From the NCBI GenBank assembly GCA_037178975.1, contig JASJZH010000006.1, positions 3,224,001 through 3,288,000 on the forward strand: DNA of 64,000 bases. Reading direction: 5' to 3'. Below are positions 34,466 through 45,988 of the stretch, one piece after another. The notes beneath the pieces are model-generated. The model saw only the letters and a program-made list of their open reading frames with translations. It had not been told where the DNA came from and did not search any database. Every line of letters begins with the position of its first letter. Position 1 is the stretch's first letter. The translations under genes were made by a program, and so were the position numbers. This stretch comes from Oscheius tipulae (lineage: Eukaryota; Nematoda; Chromadorea; Rhabditida; Rhabditidae).

Positions 34466-34952
34466 TTATCCAAGTTTTGCTAGTGGTTTATCGGAAGGGC
34501 CGACGATATCAAAGATGTCCTTGTCCAAGTCGACCGTCATACGGTAATAGTTTTCCATGTATGGCGCTTTAGGCATTTTTACACGGAGGTCGTGCCAATT
34601 CTTAAAGTAGCTTGTCAGTAGACATGACAAACTTCTTAAAAACCTGTTTGCATCCATGATACATGAAGAGGTACGGTTCCAAGTATCCAATCTCGTTTTC
34701 TTCACCAACTACTATTGATTCTTTGTTAAATTGAATTGGTCCATGACTAAGTACATCGTCCTCGTCTATTTCTTGGAACAACCCTGAAATAGTGCTCTAT
34801 GAAAATATGCAACAACACATTCCGGAATCTTCTTCCATCAGAAATACCTGCGTTTCCGTGTTGAACATAGTTGCGCACTTCAAATACAGTTCCAGATGAA
34901 TTAGTTTAGTATCTACGAGGGGTAAAATTAGAAGAAGCCAAAGACGCTTCAT
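34466..34952 (-). CDS. Transthyretin-like family secreted protein
   Basis: This protein of about 125 residues has three exons. It starts MKRLWLLLILPLVDTKL, a signal peptide. An in-frame ATG 20 codons upstream exists but gives a worse signal. The sequence continues LYLKCATMFNTETQ, then VVGEENEIGYLEPYLFMYH-GCKQ, then NWHDLRVKMPKAPY and DLDKDIFDIVG. The E-x-E-I-x-x-[IL]-[ED]-P-Y-L-x-[IM]-x-H-x-C core, with a following strand ending in a K-P, is the signature of nematode transthyretin-like (TTR/TTL) proteins. These are secreted and very abundant in nematodes, and one member bridges apoptotic cells to engulfing cells. The specific role is unknown. It starts only 95 bp after the acyl-CoA thioesterase stop codon on the same strand, and that gap contains no AG dinucleotide on the coding strand. 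Confidence 0.72.
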
Positions 34953-35047
34953 TGTTGAAACAGTAGAAGGAAGCATATTTTGTAAGTGACACCATTCATT
35001 AAACCATAACATAGTACACGTAGGAAGTCATCACCGTAAATTTGAAA

Positions 35048-36356
35048 TCAATCATACACAGGATGAGAGCGAGCTCGTGCTAATCCTTCTTGCATTGTTG
35101 TCATTATCAGTTTTCCCTCTTTTGTGAACAGACGGCCTCGGGTAATTGTTCGTGCGTTCCCTAAACAGTAACCAGTTGAACTAATTCCTATCGTCTACCA
35201 GCCCAGTCGCTTTTCTGTTCCCAAAGCATCCAATCGTCCATTGAAAACTTTGTCTGATGGAACCAAAGACAGTGGTCAAGTGAAAACACCTAAGATTTTC
35301 ATCTATTTTTTAAACAATTTTTTTTCGGTTACCTGATCTGGGATATATCCCTTGCTAATGTGAGGAAGTAGCGCAGTTTCTACAAGTGAACCATCTGATA
35401 GATAAGCAGCAAAGTAGCGTTGAAGAGCAGCATCTTCTCCTAGAATTTGATGGAAAAAGAGAATTTACTTTAAAAATTACCAATAATTACTTGAGGTTTC
35501 ACCCACAAGGTGAAATCGGCATCTTGTAAGGGCTTCTCCGGGTGCATTTCATAGATTTTCTGGTTTATCGGTTTCATCTAAAAACTTGAATGAACAAAAT
35601 TTGGAGCCCAACCTCGAAAAGACCATGGAAAGTGGGAGGGAACTGCGCTAACTTGAATCCTAGAAAGGTTTTTGCCGAAATCGAAAGCTTCTTGTCTTGA
35701 TCCAATCTGAAAGCAAGATAATAAGGAAAAACAAACTCTTACGCTTCGTACATCAACTGTCTGGCTGATTTCAGTTCGTCTGGCTTAGCATCAGGAATCG
35801 TTAATGATGGTGCATGGACAATAGAATCCTTTTCGTCTATCTGGATGCAACTTGCTCTTAATTTTGTTCAAAACTGACGTGGAACGAGATATCCATTGAA
35901 AAGAGAAGTTCGTTGTTCTGTTTTGCCTTGACATGGCGAGTAGCAAAACTTTTTCCTTCTCGCACGATCTCCACCTCGAAATCGACAGGCTGTTCAACAC
36001 TTCCTGGAAATAAGGTCAAATGGTAAAAATGGCAGATATCAAACCTGCTTTTATGAAGTAACTGTGGAAAGAATGAGGATCTTTAGCTTGAGAAACAGTT
36101 TGACAGGCTGCTTTCAATGATAGTGCCACAACGTGTCCACCATAGATATACGGCAAAGATTCTCTTCCTTTCAGCAAATGCTCTGCCCTACATAATGTTT
36201 TAATGAAACAGCCGCAAATGCCTACCTAAACGTTTGGTCTTTAATCTGCTCCATTTTAAGGAATGTTGATCGTAGTTTTTGAGGGAGATCCTTGTCATAT
36301 TCATGAATGTCAAACAGCCGCCTTGCAGAACGGCGAAGGGCTGTTAAGTTGAGCAT
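35048..36356 (-). CDS. Acyl-CoA thioesterase II (TesB/ACOT8 type)
   Basis: This enzyme of about 330 residues hydrolyses acyl-CoA to free fatty acid and CoA. ACOT8 relatives are peroxisomal. It starts MLNLTALRRSARRLFDIHEY, three bases after a TTTACAG acceptor. The first hotdog domain has LPYIYGGHVVALSLKAACQT, HSFHSYFIKAGSVEQPVDFE and SFATRHVKAKQNNELLFSMD. The second has FTLWVKPQ and SLDHCLWFHQTKF, then DWAGNARTITRGRLFTKEG and LIMTTMQEGLARAR. The three TesB catalytic positions (Asp of SLDH, Thr of ITRG, Gln of QEGL) are all retained, so it should be active. It ends SHPVYD, without a typical SKL-type peroxisomal signal. The 3' end lies close to the transthyretin-like gene and it lies downstream of a C2CD5-like gene on the same strand. 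Confidence 0.9.
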
Positions 36357-36775
36357 AATCTGTAAATTTCTGTGTTTCTCATCATACACAAAGGATCAAT
36401 AACAAGCTTGCGAACCAAATCTGCCAAGCAAATAGGTAGGTGAAGATTAAAACTGCTTTATTTTTTAAAAAAAATGTTAAAAATTGTTTATTCGATATTT
36501 CACCTGACCGATCACATCCGGAGTGTCTTGGGGAGTCCTTAGAGTGGAGATAAGCAGGCTACGGGGTCCGCTGTAGGCTGGCGAGATGTGCCAGGGTAGA
36601 CCACCTTCATGTACTACCACCCGGGATTTAACTTGCGGTCGCTTTTTTTCCTATCCTCTTGACTTACACTTCACTTAAAACGGCTTATTCAGACGAAAAT
36701 CTTTGGTTACTAGTTTTTATACCAAAGGCTGGGGTGGAATTAAAATTTGTTCTGGAGATCGGAAGGCCTGAGTGA
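36357..36775. other. Intergenic; GC-rich block
   Basis: These 419 bp lie between two minus-strand genes. Around 36520-36660 the sequence is clearly GC-richer than its surroundings and ends in an eight-base T run on the plus strand. A faint B-box-like string was checked and does not fold as a tRNA. The minus-strand side next to the thioesterase start ends in TTTACAG, an SL-type acceptor. Confidence 0.35.
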
Positions 36776-39650
36776 CTAAAAATCTACAGAATAAATATCA
36801 CAACTCATGAAAATAATAATATGAGCATGTTCTTTCGATATGGTGAACTGAGGACTGTCGACACGGAGGTGGGACACGGAGCTGTGGCCGGACAAGGAAG
36901 CTATAGCACGGATCTGGAATCGATAAATACATTCAAAACTTCAAAAGCTCACTTGTGATAGACGCTCTTCAAACGTTGTGAGGACGAAAGACTCCAAGGA
37001 TTGTGACTCTCTCACGCTATTCGACAAATCTTCTTTGACGAAGACATCACTCCATCTAGCAATGACTGGACACGTTTCGGCAGTTTCTCGGTTCATAAGG
37101 AGAGCACTAATGTTCGGAGAAACGTGAATTCCAGCAATCTAAAATGGAAATAGGAAAGAAGATTATAGGGCACTACATTGTTGGCATTTCCTCCAGTTGA
37201 TGATTCGATAATTCCAATGCTGATACTTAAATGACGCTCGGAAATGACATGAGACATGTATTCTTTCTCGTGCTGTCGCTTCTTCAGACGCCCAACCAAA
37301 GTATTCAGACGAAGTCGGCCTTTACTGCTGTTTGCTTCCTCTGCCGTTTCGGAATTCGGTGATCTAAACTTGATTTGAAGGTTCGTAAAGTCATAGTCCT
37401 ACTTTATGGGTAGAATCTTGAGTGAGACTGTCGGTATGTTGACTTGCTTGAATCGCATGGCTTCCTTAACAGTTCCCCATGAAAACCGTCGAGCATCGTT
37501 GGTTTTCTGCAAAGCTGAAAACATCAGAACATTCGATAGCAGAGGAGAGGAGGCATCGTCTTTCTAAAAATGGATTTTTATAGTAATAGTAAAAGAAAAA
37601 ACTAACTCCGATGCATATAAGACGAACTGCGATTCCGGTAATCACACAAACTAGCAAGTCGTCTGAGAGAGCATAATTGAAGCGAGTGTCGAACAGTGCG
37701 TTAGCAGAGGGGTTGACGTGTTTGATTTCTCCAAGAAGACAGTCGAATAGCTCATTATCAGCGAAGGGAAGAGTCTGAAATGTGAAGCTGAAAGAAACTT
37801 TGAAACAAGTTACGTTGCTCAACTCGTGTGCATATTCTTCCGTATCTTCCGGATCACTGTTAATCTTTTTCGTGACTGATACCTAAAAGTTCCTCAGTGA
37901 TAAGGTTACCAGTTTGATCACCTGGATAAAGTTTCTCGGTCCCTGATAGCAATTGTTTGAGGGAGGAGAAGCTGTGCTGATTATAAAGTCGACCACATCA
38001 CCTTTTCTGAAATACTAACTTGAAGGAAAAATAGAAAAGATTACTTGCACACATAACACTTTTGCGCTTTTACCGGAAAGCTTGTCTTCCCTTCAACCAT
38101 GGCTGTATGAAAAAACTCGCAGTTCGATTTGAAGACGACCGTATCGCCTCGTGGTCTCTGCACAACAGGTTGCTTAACGTTTCGATTAGAAGATCTGGGA
38201 TAAAACCACCTTCTTCTGCTTCTTCTGACTGGATAGACCAGATTCCGACTCTGCAGACGAGCCTCTAGCTCCGGATAGAAAGAATTTGGGTTTGGATTGT
38301 CCGGTCAAGACTGCCGTACCCGAGCATCCAAGGAGCATGATCCCATCATGAATAGCTACGTGTTCTGTGTATCCAATGACAAGATCACACCCCAAAGACT
38401 GAGCCTGTTGATGAAGTTCAGTACGGAGTTCTGTCCACCAGCTGAATGAAATAATTGTCGGAAACAAGAGAATATACAAACCTTTTACGCTGAGACTCCG
38501 AGTCTTCATCTTCGTCCAAAATTTTGATACTTTTAGCGGATATCAGTGATCCAAAGCCGACTTGTCTGAAAAACAAAACAACAAAATGATACACACTCGT
38601 TTCAACCAACTTAGCATGTGGAACCCATCCAATACTGAGCAATGGAATGTGAGGAACCTCGTAGAGAGATGGTGGAGCATTAGGCACTGTGATCTTGATT
38701 GCTGTACCATACACGCGGACAGTGAGATAGTTAGACGACGATCCTTCAACATCAATGTGCTCATGGTATCTACAAGTGGGTAAAAGGTGTTTTAGTCTAA
38801 AAACTAACCCTAGAATGAGATTACAGCCGTACTTGTCAGCTTTATTTGCCATCGAGATCGCAGCAGTACGCATCGTCTCTCTGATACAAGACTGGCGAGC
38901 TTCATTTGTCGATCTCGGAGAACGGATTCTAGGAAAGTTTTTCATTGAGATGATGAAAATACCTACCTATCTAGCCACTCGTAGTCAGGATCTTTGACAG
39001 TCTTAATATCACACAACAAGCCCACGGTCTCGGAAAGTATAAACGCAGCGGGGATTTGCGAGCCTGTAGAAATATAGGACTTAAAAGTGTGTTTGCTTTA
39101 CCTGATAACATTTGCACATAATTGGTATAGTCATAGGGAATGAGCAAGTGAATAGATACTTGAAAAACGAGTTCTCCTCGCAAACCATTTATAGTATCGT
39201 AGATGGGCATGGTAAACTGTTCCTCCAAGTGTCGCACTTCTTGCCAGCGCATTCTTTCGACAAGAATGTTGCAGTCGAGATGCACTCGTCCAATTGCGTC
39301 GTTTGCACTGTAGGTGTCGTAATCCATTACTCTGTATACTACGATTAAAATAACGTAAGCGATTCCTACCGAAACTCCAAGAATTCTGTGGTCAGTTCCC
39401 TTTCATGCGTGTCAAAAGAGAAAATATCACTCTCCCACACGGGATTCAGACTCGTCACTACTTCTGTCTTCTCCGTATTGTCTGCGAACCTGACTTCAAC
39501 GAAACCATCCGTCGAATTTATCGACTAAACATGTGCGTCGTCCGTCAAAGTCAAAATATTCACCTTGTTCATGATAGGCAAGCCCCTAGCTTTGACCACG
39601 GAACATTCCAGTTTGACTGGAAGTCGCTCCCCACAAATGGGGATTAACAT
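36776..39650 (-). CDS. C2 domain-containing protein 5-like (C2CD5/CDP138)
   Basis: This protein of roughly 750 residues has more than a dozen exons. It starts MLIPICGERLPVKLE, three bases after a GTTTAG acceptor. The N-terminal C2 domain includes CSVVKARGLPIMNKS, STDGFVEVRFADN and VMDYDTYSANDAIGRV, then PIYDTINGLRGELVF. Paired C2CD5-specific modules follow: DPDYEWLDRIRSPRSTNEAR, KADKYGCNLILGY and VRVYGTAIK, then SWWTELRTELHQQAQSLGCD, LVIGYTEHVAI and LLGCSGTAVL. The C-terminal part has ALSDDLLVCVITGIAVRLIC. In mammals C2CD5 is a calcium- and lipid-binding AKT substrate in GLUT4 vesicle fusion. The C-terminal exons (36776-37300) are less conserved and the exact stop is uncertain. It begins 199 bp after the SANT-protein stop on the same strand. 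Confidence 0.85.
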
Positions 39651-39849
39651 TTTCTAAACGTACCTATGGAACCTTGGGATACAATCGTTAAAATACTTTC
39701 GTTGATTAAACAGCTTTTGAAAAAACCATAAAGAGGATTTGATGAGTGTTTATTTCAAGGACAAAAACATGTAAAAAAAATCATCTGTATCAATAAAGTT
39801 AACTTGGTTTTTACCGGCTTCTTCCACCAGTTTGAGAGATCTCATTAGA

Positions 39850-42800
39850 TTAAAGCTTAGTGGCCGACGGCTCAGTTGGATCGGGGTCTGTGATTTTGAA
39901 TTCGCATTTGTCATAATACTCGGCTTGTTTCGGATCCTCCCGTTTCATCTTTTCCTTGTACTCTTCGATGGCCCTTTGACCATGGTATGGCTCCAGGAAC
40001 TAAACGAACAATATCGAATTATATCAACATGATCTACCTTATCGAAGTTGGCCTTGTTCTCCTTGTAGAATTCTTCAATTGCAGCGGGAGTCTTGTTTTT
40101 GACGATAAGGGCAGCGGAAGGAAAGTCGACTCCATATCGCACAAAAGCTGAATTCGAAGAATTTACCAGTTTCAAAAATATCTTACCTTGCATGGTATAC
40201 CTATAGTCAGTTTCGGTGAACAGTTCTGTTGTGGCTACCTTTGAAGGCTTCTTCATTTTACGGAATTGACTGACGATGTCATCCATCTTATCATCTCTCT
40301 CATCTTCTTCAGAGCTATCACCTTCCAGCTCCAAGATCTCGTTCCAAATTGTCTTGCATTTGTTGATTGTCAACTTGAGCTTTTCACGCATTTCTCTGAA
40401 GATTGTTTTTCACAAGGCTCTAATTTTTTAGCGCTTACGGCAGCTGTTCTTGCACCGACGGCTGAGGAGTGGGATCCTTGTAGAACTCTTTCAAGTTCAT
40501 GCAGAAATCCTCTTTCGGATCGAATTGTTCGTCGTTCCTGTCGATGAAAGAGTTAACACATGAAATAACATTAGCTTACTTGCTGACCTTGAGACCAAGG
40601 TTTTTCAGTCTCTGCTGCTCTCTAGCGGCAATTTTTGCGAAATCCTCAAAAGTTGGCTTCAACTCGTCATGGAAGAGGAAGTTGAAATCCGTAGGGTATT
40701 GAATGTCGAATGCGGACTCTTCTCCTGAATTGGCAAGGTACATTTGCGCAATACAAAACCCACGCTCTTCTCTGTATCTGTCCTTCTCAGTGAGACGTTC
40801 AGACAAGATGGGAAGGTCAAGCTCTTGGATGCGATCTCCTTGGAAGATTTGGGACCACTTTTCAAGATGACCGTTGACAGTTTTTCGATTTGTGCGACAG
40901 GTCATACAGATGAGACGAGGATGCTCATCGCCTTCGAAACGTCGATCCGCTTTGAGAGTTCTTGCCTTTCTCTTGCAGAAGAAACATGTTCCAGGGAACT
41001 TTCCTCTAAAAATATATTATATGTTATTTCTAAGGCTTCGCTTACTCTGATATTCTGCCGTTAACTCTGCAAGGGTTTTGCAGCATCAGTTTCTTGTAGC
41101 AATAAGTTTTCTTCGATTTGTAATAGTGCTGCACAACTTTTTTGACAGGAAGGTTGCAAAAATAGGCTATCTTTCGGAAGTTCTTTCCATATGCCCTGTA
41201 GACTTCTTGGAAGATTTGCTGCTCTCTTTCAGTCAGAGGTTTGTAGAGTACCATAGACTTGGCCCTGCGGTCGATTGTCTCGAGAGCTTGCTGAGGATTA
41301 TGTCCGCAATGACTGTGAAGATGTCTCAGACCCTAAAAGCCCATTTCTGTTTAATGTATACAAACTTACTCTATCAATCTGGATTCCAAGGATTTGACAT
41401 TGCTTGAGGAACCGGTCAATTTTTTCCTCGTTGCTGTCGTAGTACTCTTCACGGTTCTCGGGAATTTCCCAGAAAGATTCCTCTCGATCAGGATCGAGAC
41501 AGGCTAGCTTCTGATCTCGTAGCTGAGGCATTTCTGCGGCAACGTCCTCGAAGTCGTCGGGATCATAATCTTTTCCATTTTCTAATGCAGGTCGCTCCCA
41601 TTTGTACGAATCATTGATCTAGACATGCTTGAGATTAGGTAAAACTGTCCGATGCTTACGTAATAGTACAAGGAGGCTGGGTTATCATGGTAAAGCTCGT
41701 CTTCAGAAACAAGCTCATCCGGGACATATTTCATTGGCTCGGAGAGGAGAGCGTTACGAATGGCCTGGGTCATTGCCTCTGTACGACTTTCGCGTTCCTC
41801 TGCCAGCGTGGGTTCGTGTTTCCAAATTGGCTTTAGATCCTTCACAGGGCCCGTGTAGTACGGAAGCTGTAGACCCTAGATATACAGAAATAAAAATTAA
41901 TTTAATCAAACCACCTCAATTTCAGGCTTCTTGATCATTTGCTTTTTCGGGGCACTAATCGCAGGTTTCCTTGGACGCAATGTTCTTGTAGGAACAATCT
42001 CCGACTCATCCTCTTCCTCTGGCTTGTCCTTCTTTCCAAGTTTTTGAACAGTCTCCTTGTTCTTTGGAGCTGCAGGGCGAGGGTAGCTGTATCCTAGGCC
42101 CGCGTCTCCAAGCTCTGGCGAAGTGGAGCCTGGAGTACTCTTAAAAGGTTAATACATATTTGAAAACTGATATAAATACCTTATCGCGATCCAGTTCAGG
42201 GATCTTTTTCGGAAGAATTTTGGCCGCGTTTCGAGAAGATCTGGTTCTTGCACTGACATCATCGGAATCCTTCGATTCAACAGTTTTTGAGCACTGAAAA
42301 AAAAAGATTATAAATTATCGAGGTTTTATCTTACAGCTACAGCTTTATCGGGAATAGACGTGGCTACCTTCTCGTCGATGTATTCGTAGTCCATTGCTTC
42401 CTCCTTGATACTTTTCTCAAAAATACTGGAAAAAACATTCTCCGTTGGATTCGATGGTGTCGGCAAGCCAGAAGAAGAAGGTGCATCGTTGACAATGACC
42501 TTTGCTGGTACAACTTTGGGCTTGTTTGCGACAGGTTTAGAAGCTCCAGATACCAATTGCAGACAGACTTTCTTTGGAGGCACCGACTTTGATTGTATCT
42601 TTTTTTTGTCAACGTCGCTCTCGACATCTATCAGTTCATCTTCTTGTTCCTTCATTTCCTCGCATGGAGTGGAAGCTTTGATGGTAGGACTACCCTTGAG
42701 AGAAATTTTGAACTTCAGGCTTCCTTTAGGTGTCTCCGGTGCAGAAGGATCCTGTACATCGTTGTCATGAGGCGGCTCCTCAGAATCATGTTTTTCACTG

Positions 42801-45384
42801 TGCCTCTTCTTCTTTTTCTTCTTTTTCTTTTTGTCGCTGGAAGAGTCATGGAGGAATTCCTCGCTTTCCTCTGGCAACTTTTCGGCATCAAATGGAGTCG
42901 AAGCATCGTCACGGAGACCTTCAAGATTTGCTGGCATTACAGATTCGTTCTGCTTCAAGCTTGCAATGGCCGTCCGTCGGGTCAACCGAGGTTCCATAGG
43001 GATGTCAGAAGCCGTAGCTGCCTTTGCCGCTGCTGCTTTTTCGGGTTTCTCCGATTGGACATCGGCGCCTTGAGATTCACTGTTGTTGTCCTTTCTTTGG
43101 CGTTCGGGAATGGAATCCAATGAAGAAGTTTTAAAATCTGAGGACATCGTTGTCGGAACATTTTTGCTTGGTACGGTTGGCCCCGAAGTTGTCTAGAAGC
43201 AAAAGGTGAAATTTGTGAAATATGAGTCCTACCTTGGCTCTGTTTCTGAAAATTTTACCGGGTTCGGGAAGCGGATCGATATCTTTTCCAGATTCGACTT
43301 CTTTTGAACTATTGCTCTCTTCTTCTTCTCTAACGTTTTTCTGCAACTCAGCAGTGGTGACCTGAAGAGTTTTTTTAAAGTTAAAGCTTTTTTATTAACG
43401 TACATCAGCGGACGACTTTCGTACAGGTGCGTTTTTTCCCTTCATACGGTTGGTTGGTTTTGAAAGTTGCAAGGAAGACGACAAAGAAGGATTGTATATC
43501 TGCTTTGAACTCTGTTCTCCTTCGGACTGAATATACACTTGTCAAGTATTTCTAGATAATTACCTCCTTTGATGAGCTGCCTTGTCTTGGAACACTGGGT
43601 ACAACGACAAGAGGAATACGGACATCTGGAATCTCGGGAGGTTCCTCGGCGAGCTTATGCTCTTCGTTCAAATTCTGCTGTGGTGAAGGAACAACGAGAG
43701 AAGGAAACTCCTGTGGTTCTTCAACAGATTCGTGTTCCTCGTCCAAATTTTGCTGCAGCGGAGGTGGAGTTTCGATATCGGCACTACTCTGCTCCGATCC
43801 AGAGCCCTCTTCTCTCATTCGAGATCTCACGTACGGATCGTAGAGCCTCTTCTTGAACTCTTCGGTTACTTTAGGCAAAATGGGAGGTCGATCCTCCATC
43901 TCGGTAGCACCAGCTTCTTGGATTCGCTGTGTCTGAAATGACCATTTTATTATTCTGAAAAGAAAAATGAGACCTCGGCTCGCAGTCGTTTTCCCTCTTC
44001 CGTAAGCTGTGGCAGAATAGTGGTCCTGACCAGTGGAACTGGATTGGGTGCGTCATAGGCACGGGACGGCCCAGCTTCCTGAATCATAAAGTGTAATTCC
44101 AAGTGAAAGATAACGAACTTGTTGGTCTTTAGGAAAGCTAGAAACGCAAGCCTTTGGGACTTCCTTCGGTTTTGCAGTTACATCAGTCTTCGGGGTAACC
44201 GGAGTAGCTCGGGCTACTCCGGTTACGATGAGTTTAGTTCCAGTCTAAAAATACTCTTTTATAAGTGTTGGATTATGTGTCAACCTTCGTTGACGATCCC
44301 ACCATTTTGGTTTTGGCAAATTCTTGCAGAGTAGAGCTTTGTACGGTATCTTTTGCGGATACCTCTTTGGGAACTGTGATCTTTGCAGATTTGACCGTTT
44401 TAGAGGACTTGTCCTCTAAGGAAGAAGAACGACGTACTTTCGAGGCTTGTATAACTTCATAATCCTAAAAAAAGAAATAAAATGATCAGCATGGTAGATC
44501 TACTTTGCTCTTGTCCGTATGCTCGATATCTTTGTTCTTTTCCAAACTGTTTCCAGCTGTCTCTTTCTTTCCGGGTTTTTGCGGGACACCAGTGTTTGGA
44601 AGCCGATTGGGCTGTGATGGCATTTTCTTCGTTTTTTCGCTGGACATCAGAAGAGAGGAGACTTTCTGCGGCCCAACTTTGGCTTTGTGTTGCTGTGGAG
44701 CAACAAGTTTCTGAAAAGAAACGTAAAAAACGGAAAATGAATCTAATTACCTTGTCAGATTTGCTAGAATGTGTAAGCGGCCTCTTCTTTGCCGCCACGG
44801 GAGAGGTCACGACTGGTTTCGGAAGAATCGATTCCCTATTTCTCTTGACACGTTCAGCAAGCGAGGGATACTGAAAGTTCATACTTTAAGCTCACTTTAA
44901 ACGATTTACAAAAACCGCATGAGCATCGTCGTCGTCACTGATGATCTCCTCTTTGATGGGACGTTCATTCACTGATTTGCTTTGGACTTCAGGCTTAGCC
45001 TCAGTCGTTTGTGGGGCAGTCTAGGACAAACATAGTAAAACATAATGCAGAACAAACCGAAGCAGATGTCGATGATTCTTCAGATTTCGGTTCTTCGCCA
45101 CCGAAAGTAATGCTCGAGGAGCGTGACGTTTTAGCAACATTCTAATAACACTTAAAATAAACTGAGTAGGTTACCTGCTTTTTCGCAAAGGAGCTTTTGC
45201 TCGAAACGGGAGAGCTCTCAGAGCTGGTCTTTTTTGCTCTGGCTGCGGCAACTGGCGGATCTGTTGGACTGAAGATTTTCTTTGGAGCTCTTTCCCGTTG
45301 AGATCTTGTACTGCCCAATTCTCCTTCATTCCCTTTACCGAAGTCAGGTTTCTCTTCTTCGGGTGCTTTACCGGTCTTACCCAT
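39850..45384 (-). CDS. Large nuclear SANT-domain / C2C2 zinc-finger protein
   Basis: This protein of about 1,350 residues has about 20 exons. It starts MGKTGKAPEEEKPDFGKGN, two bases after an ACTTTCAG acceptor. The N-terminal two thirds is disordered, rich in Lys, Glu, Ser and Pro, with nuclear-localisation-like clusters (a run of nine or more lysines ending RHSEKHDSEE) and two repeats of QQNL-x-EEH-x4-EEP. A conserved region follows: GLQLPYYTGPVKDLKPIW, RNALLSEPMKYVPDELVS. A SANT/Myb-like domain reads PLTEREQQIFQEVYRAYGKN and FRKIAYFCNLPVKKVVQHYY. Just after it comes a CFFC-x22-CMTC zinc finger. A SANT followed by a zinc finger recalls ELM2-SANT-GATA corepressor subunits (MTA, RERE, EGL-27), but I cannot show an ELM2 domain or name the orthologue. 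It is probably a chromatin regulator. Confidence 0.8.
44195..44226. repeat. Perfect 14-bp stem hairpin inside coding exon
   Basis: GTAACCGGAGTAGC is followed by a 4-base loop and GCTACTCCGGTTAC. It lies in an exon of the SANT protein, encoding about VTGVARATPVT. Confidence 0.9.
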
Positions 45385-45988
45385 TTCTGAAAGTTAATCT
45401 TGAAAACGAAGTCTGCAAGAAGACAAAAAGAGATACATATCAGTTATTCCTTTAATCTAAGTTCCTAGGCAGAAAATGAAAGGGGTAAAAGGCAGAACAA
45501 TACGGAGGGTTTTGTTGTAAGCTTAAAAGATAACAGTGAATGACCGGTAAGAAGCGGGAATTGGGGATACAAATAAAAGAGTCGTTTTACACAAAATAGG
45601 TACGCAACAAGGTGTAATGGGCATGTGCTACGGTAGTTGAAAACTATAGGAACTTCAGTATCTAACGAACTGTACAATGCAAAACGTTTTTCTTGACGTA
45701 AAATAGTTCGATGTTTAGAAAGCAAGAAACAAATCATGTAGACACTTTGTAACATTTAAGCATTGGTCGTATTGTAATAAGGGTCATTTAACAGAGTATT
45801 TGTTGTAATAGGTGCATGATTTACAACTTCGTGAACTTAATATTTGCATAGAAGCGAGCAGAAACTAGATATCGATTGCTACAGCCTTTTGCAAAGCGCG
45901 AAACCAATACAGACTATTATCTTGACAGGATAATCTAAACACGAAACGAGAGTCGGAAAATCTTTATTGTTTTTTTTTTTTAATTTGA
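45385..45988. other. Intergenic
   Basis: These 604 bp lie between the channel stop and the SANT-protein start, both minus strand. A T12 run lies at 45970-45981. The open frames present lack motifs. No gene is called. Confidence 0.4.

Noticed and set aside
36520-36660. GC-rich block ending in a T run, considered as a Pol III gene or SINE
   Set aside because: No paired T-stem or A/B-box spacing. I could not identify a family from one copy.
39850-45384. Calling the SANT protein MTA, EGL-27 or MIER
   Set aside because: A convincing ELM2 domain and BAH domain are not visible and the zinc finger spacing (CxxC-x22-CxxC) differs from the GATA type.
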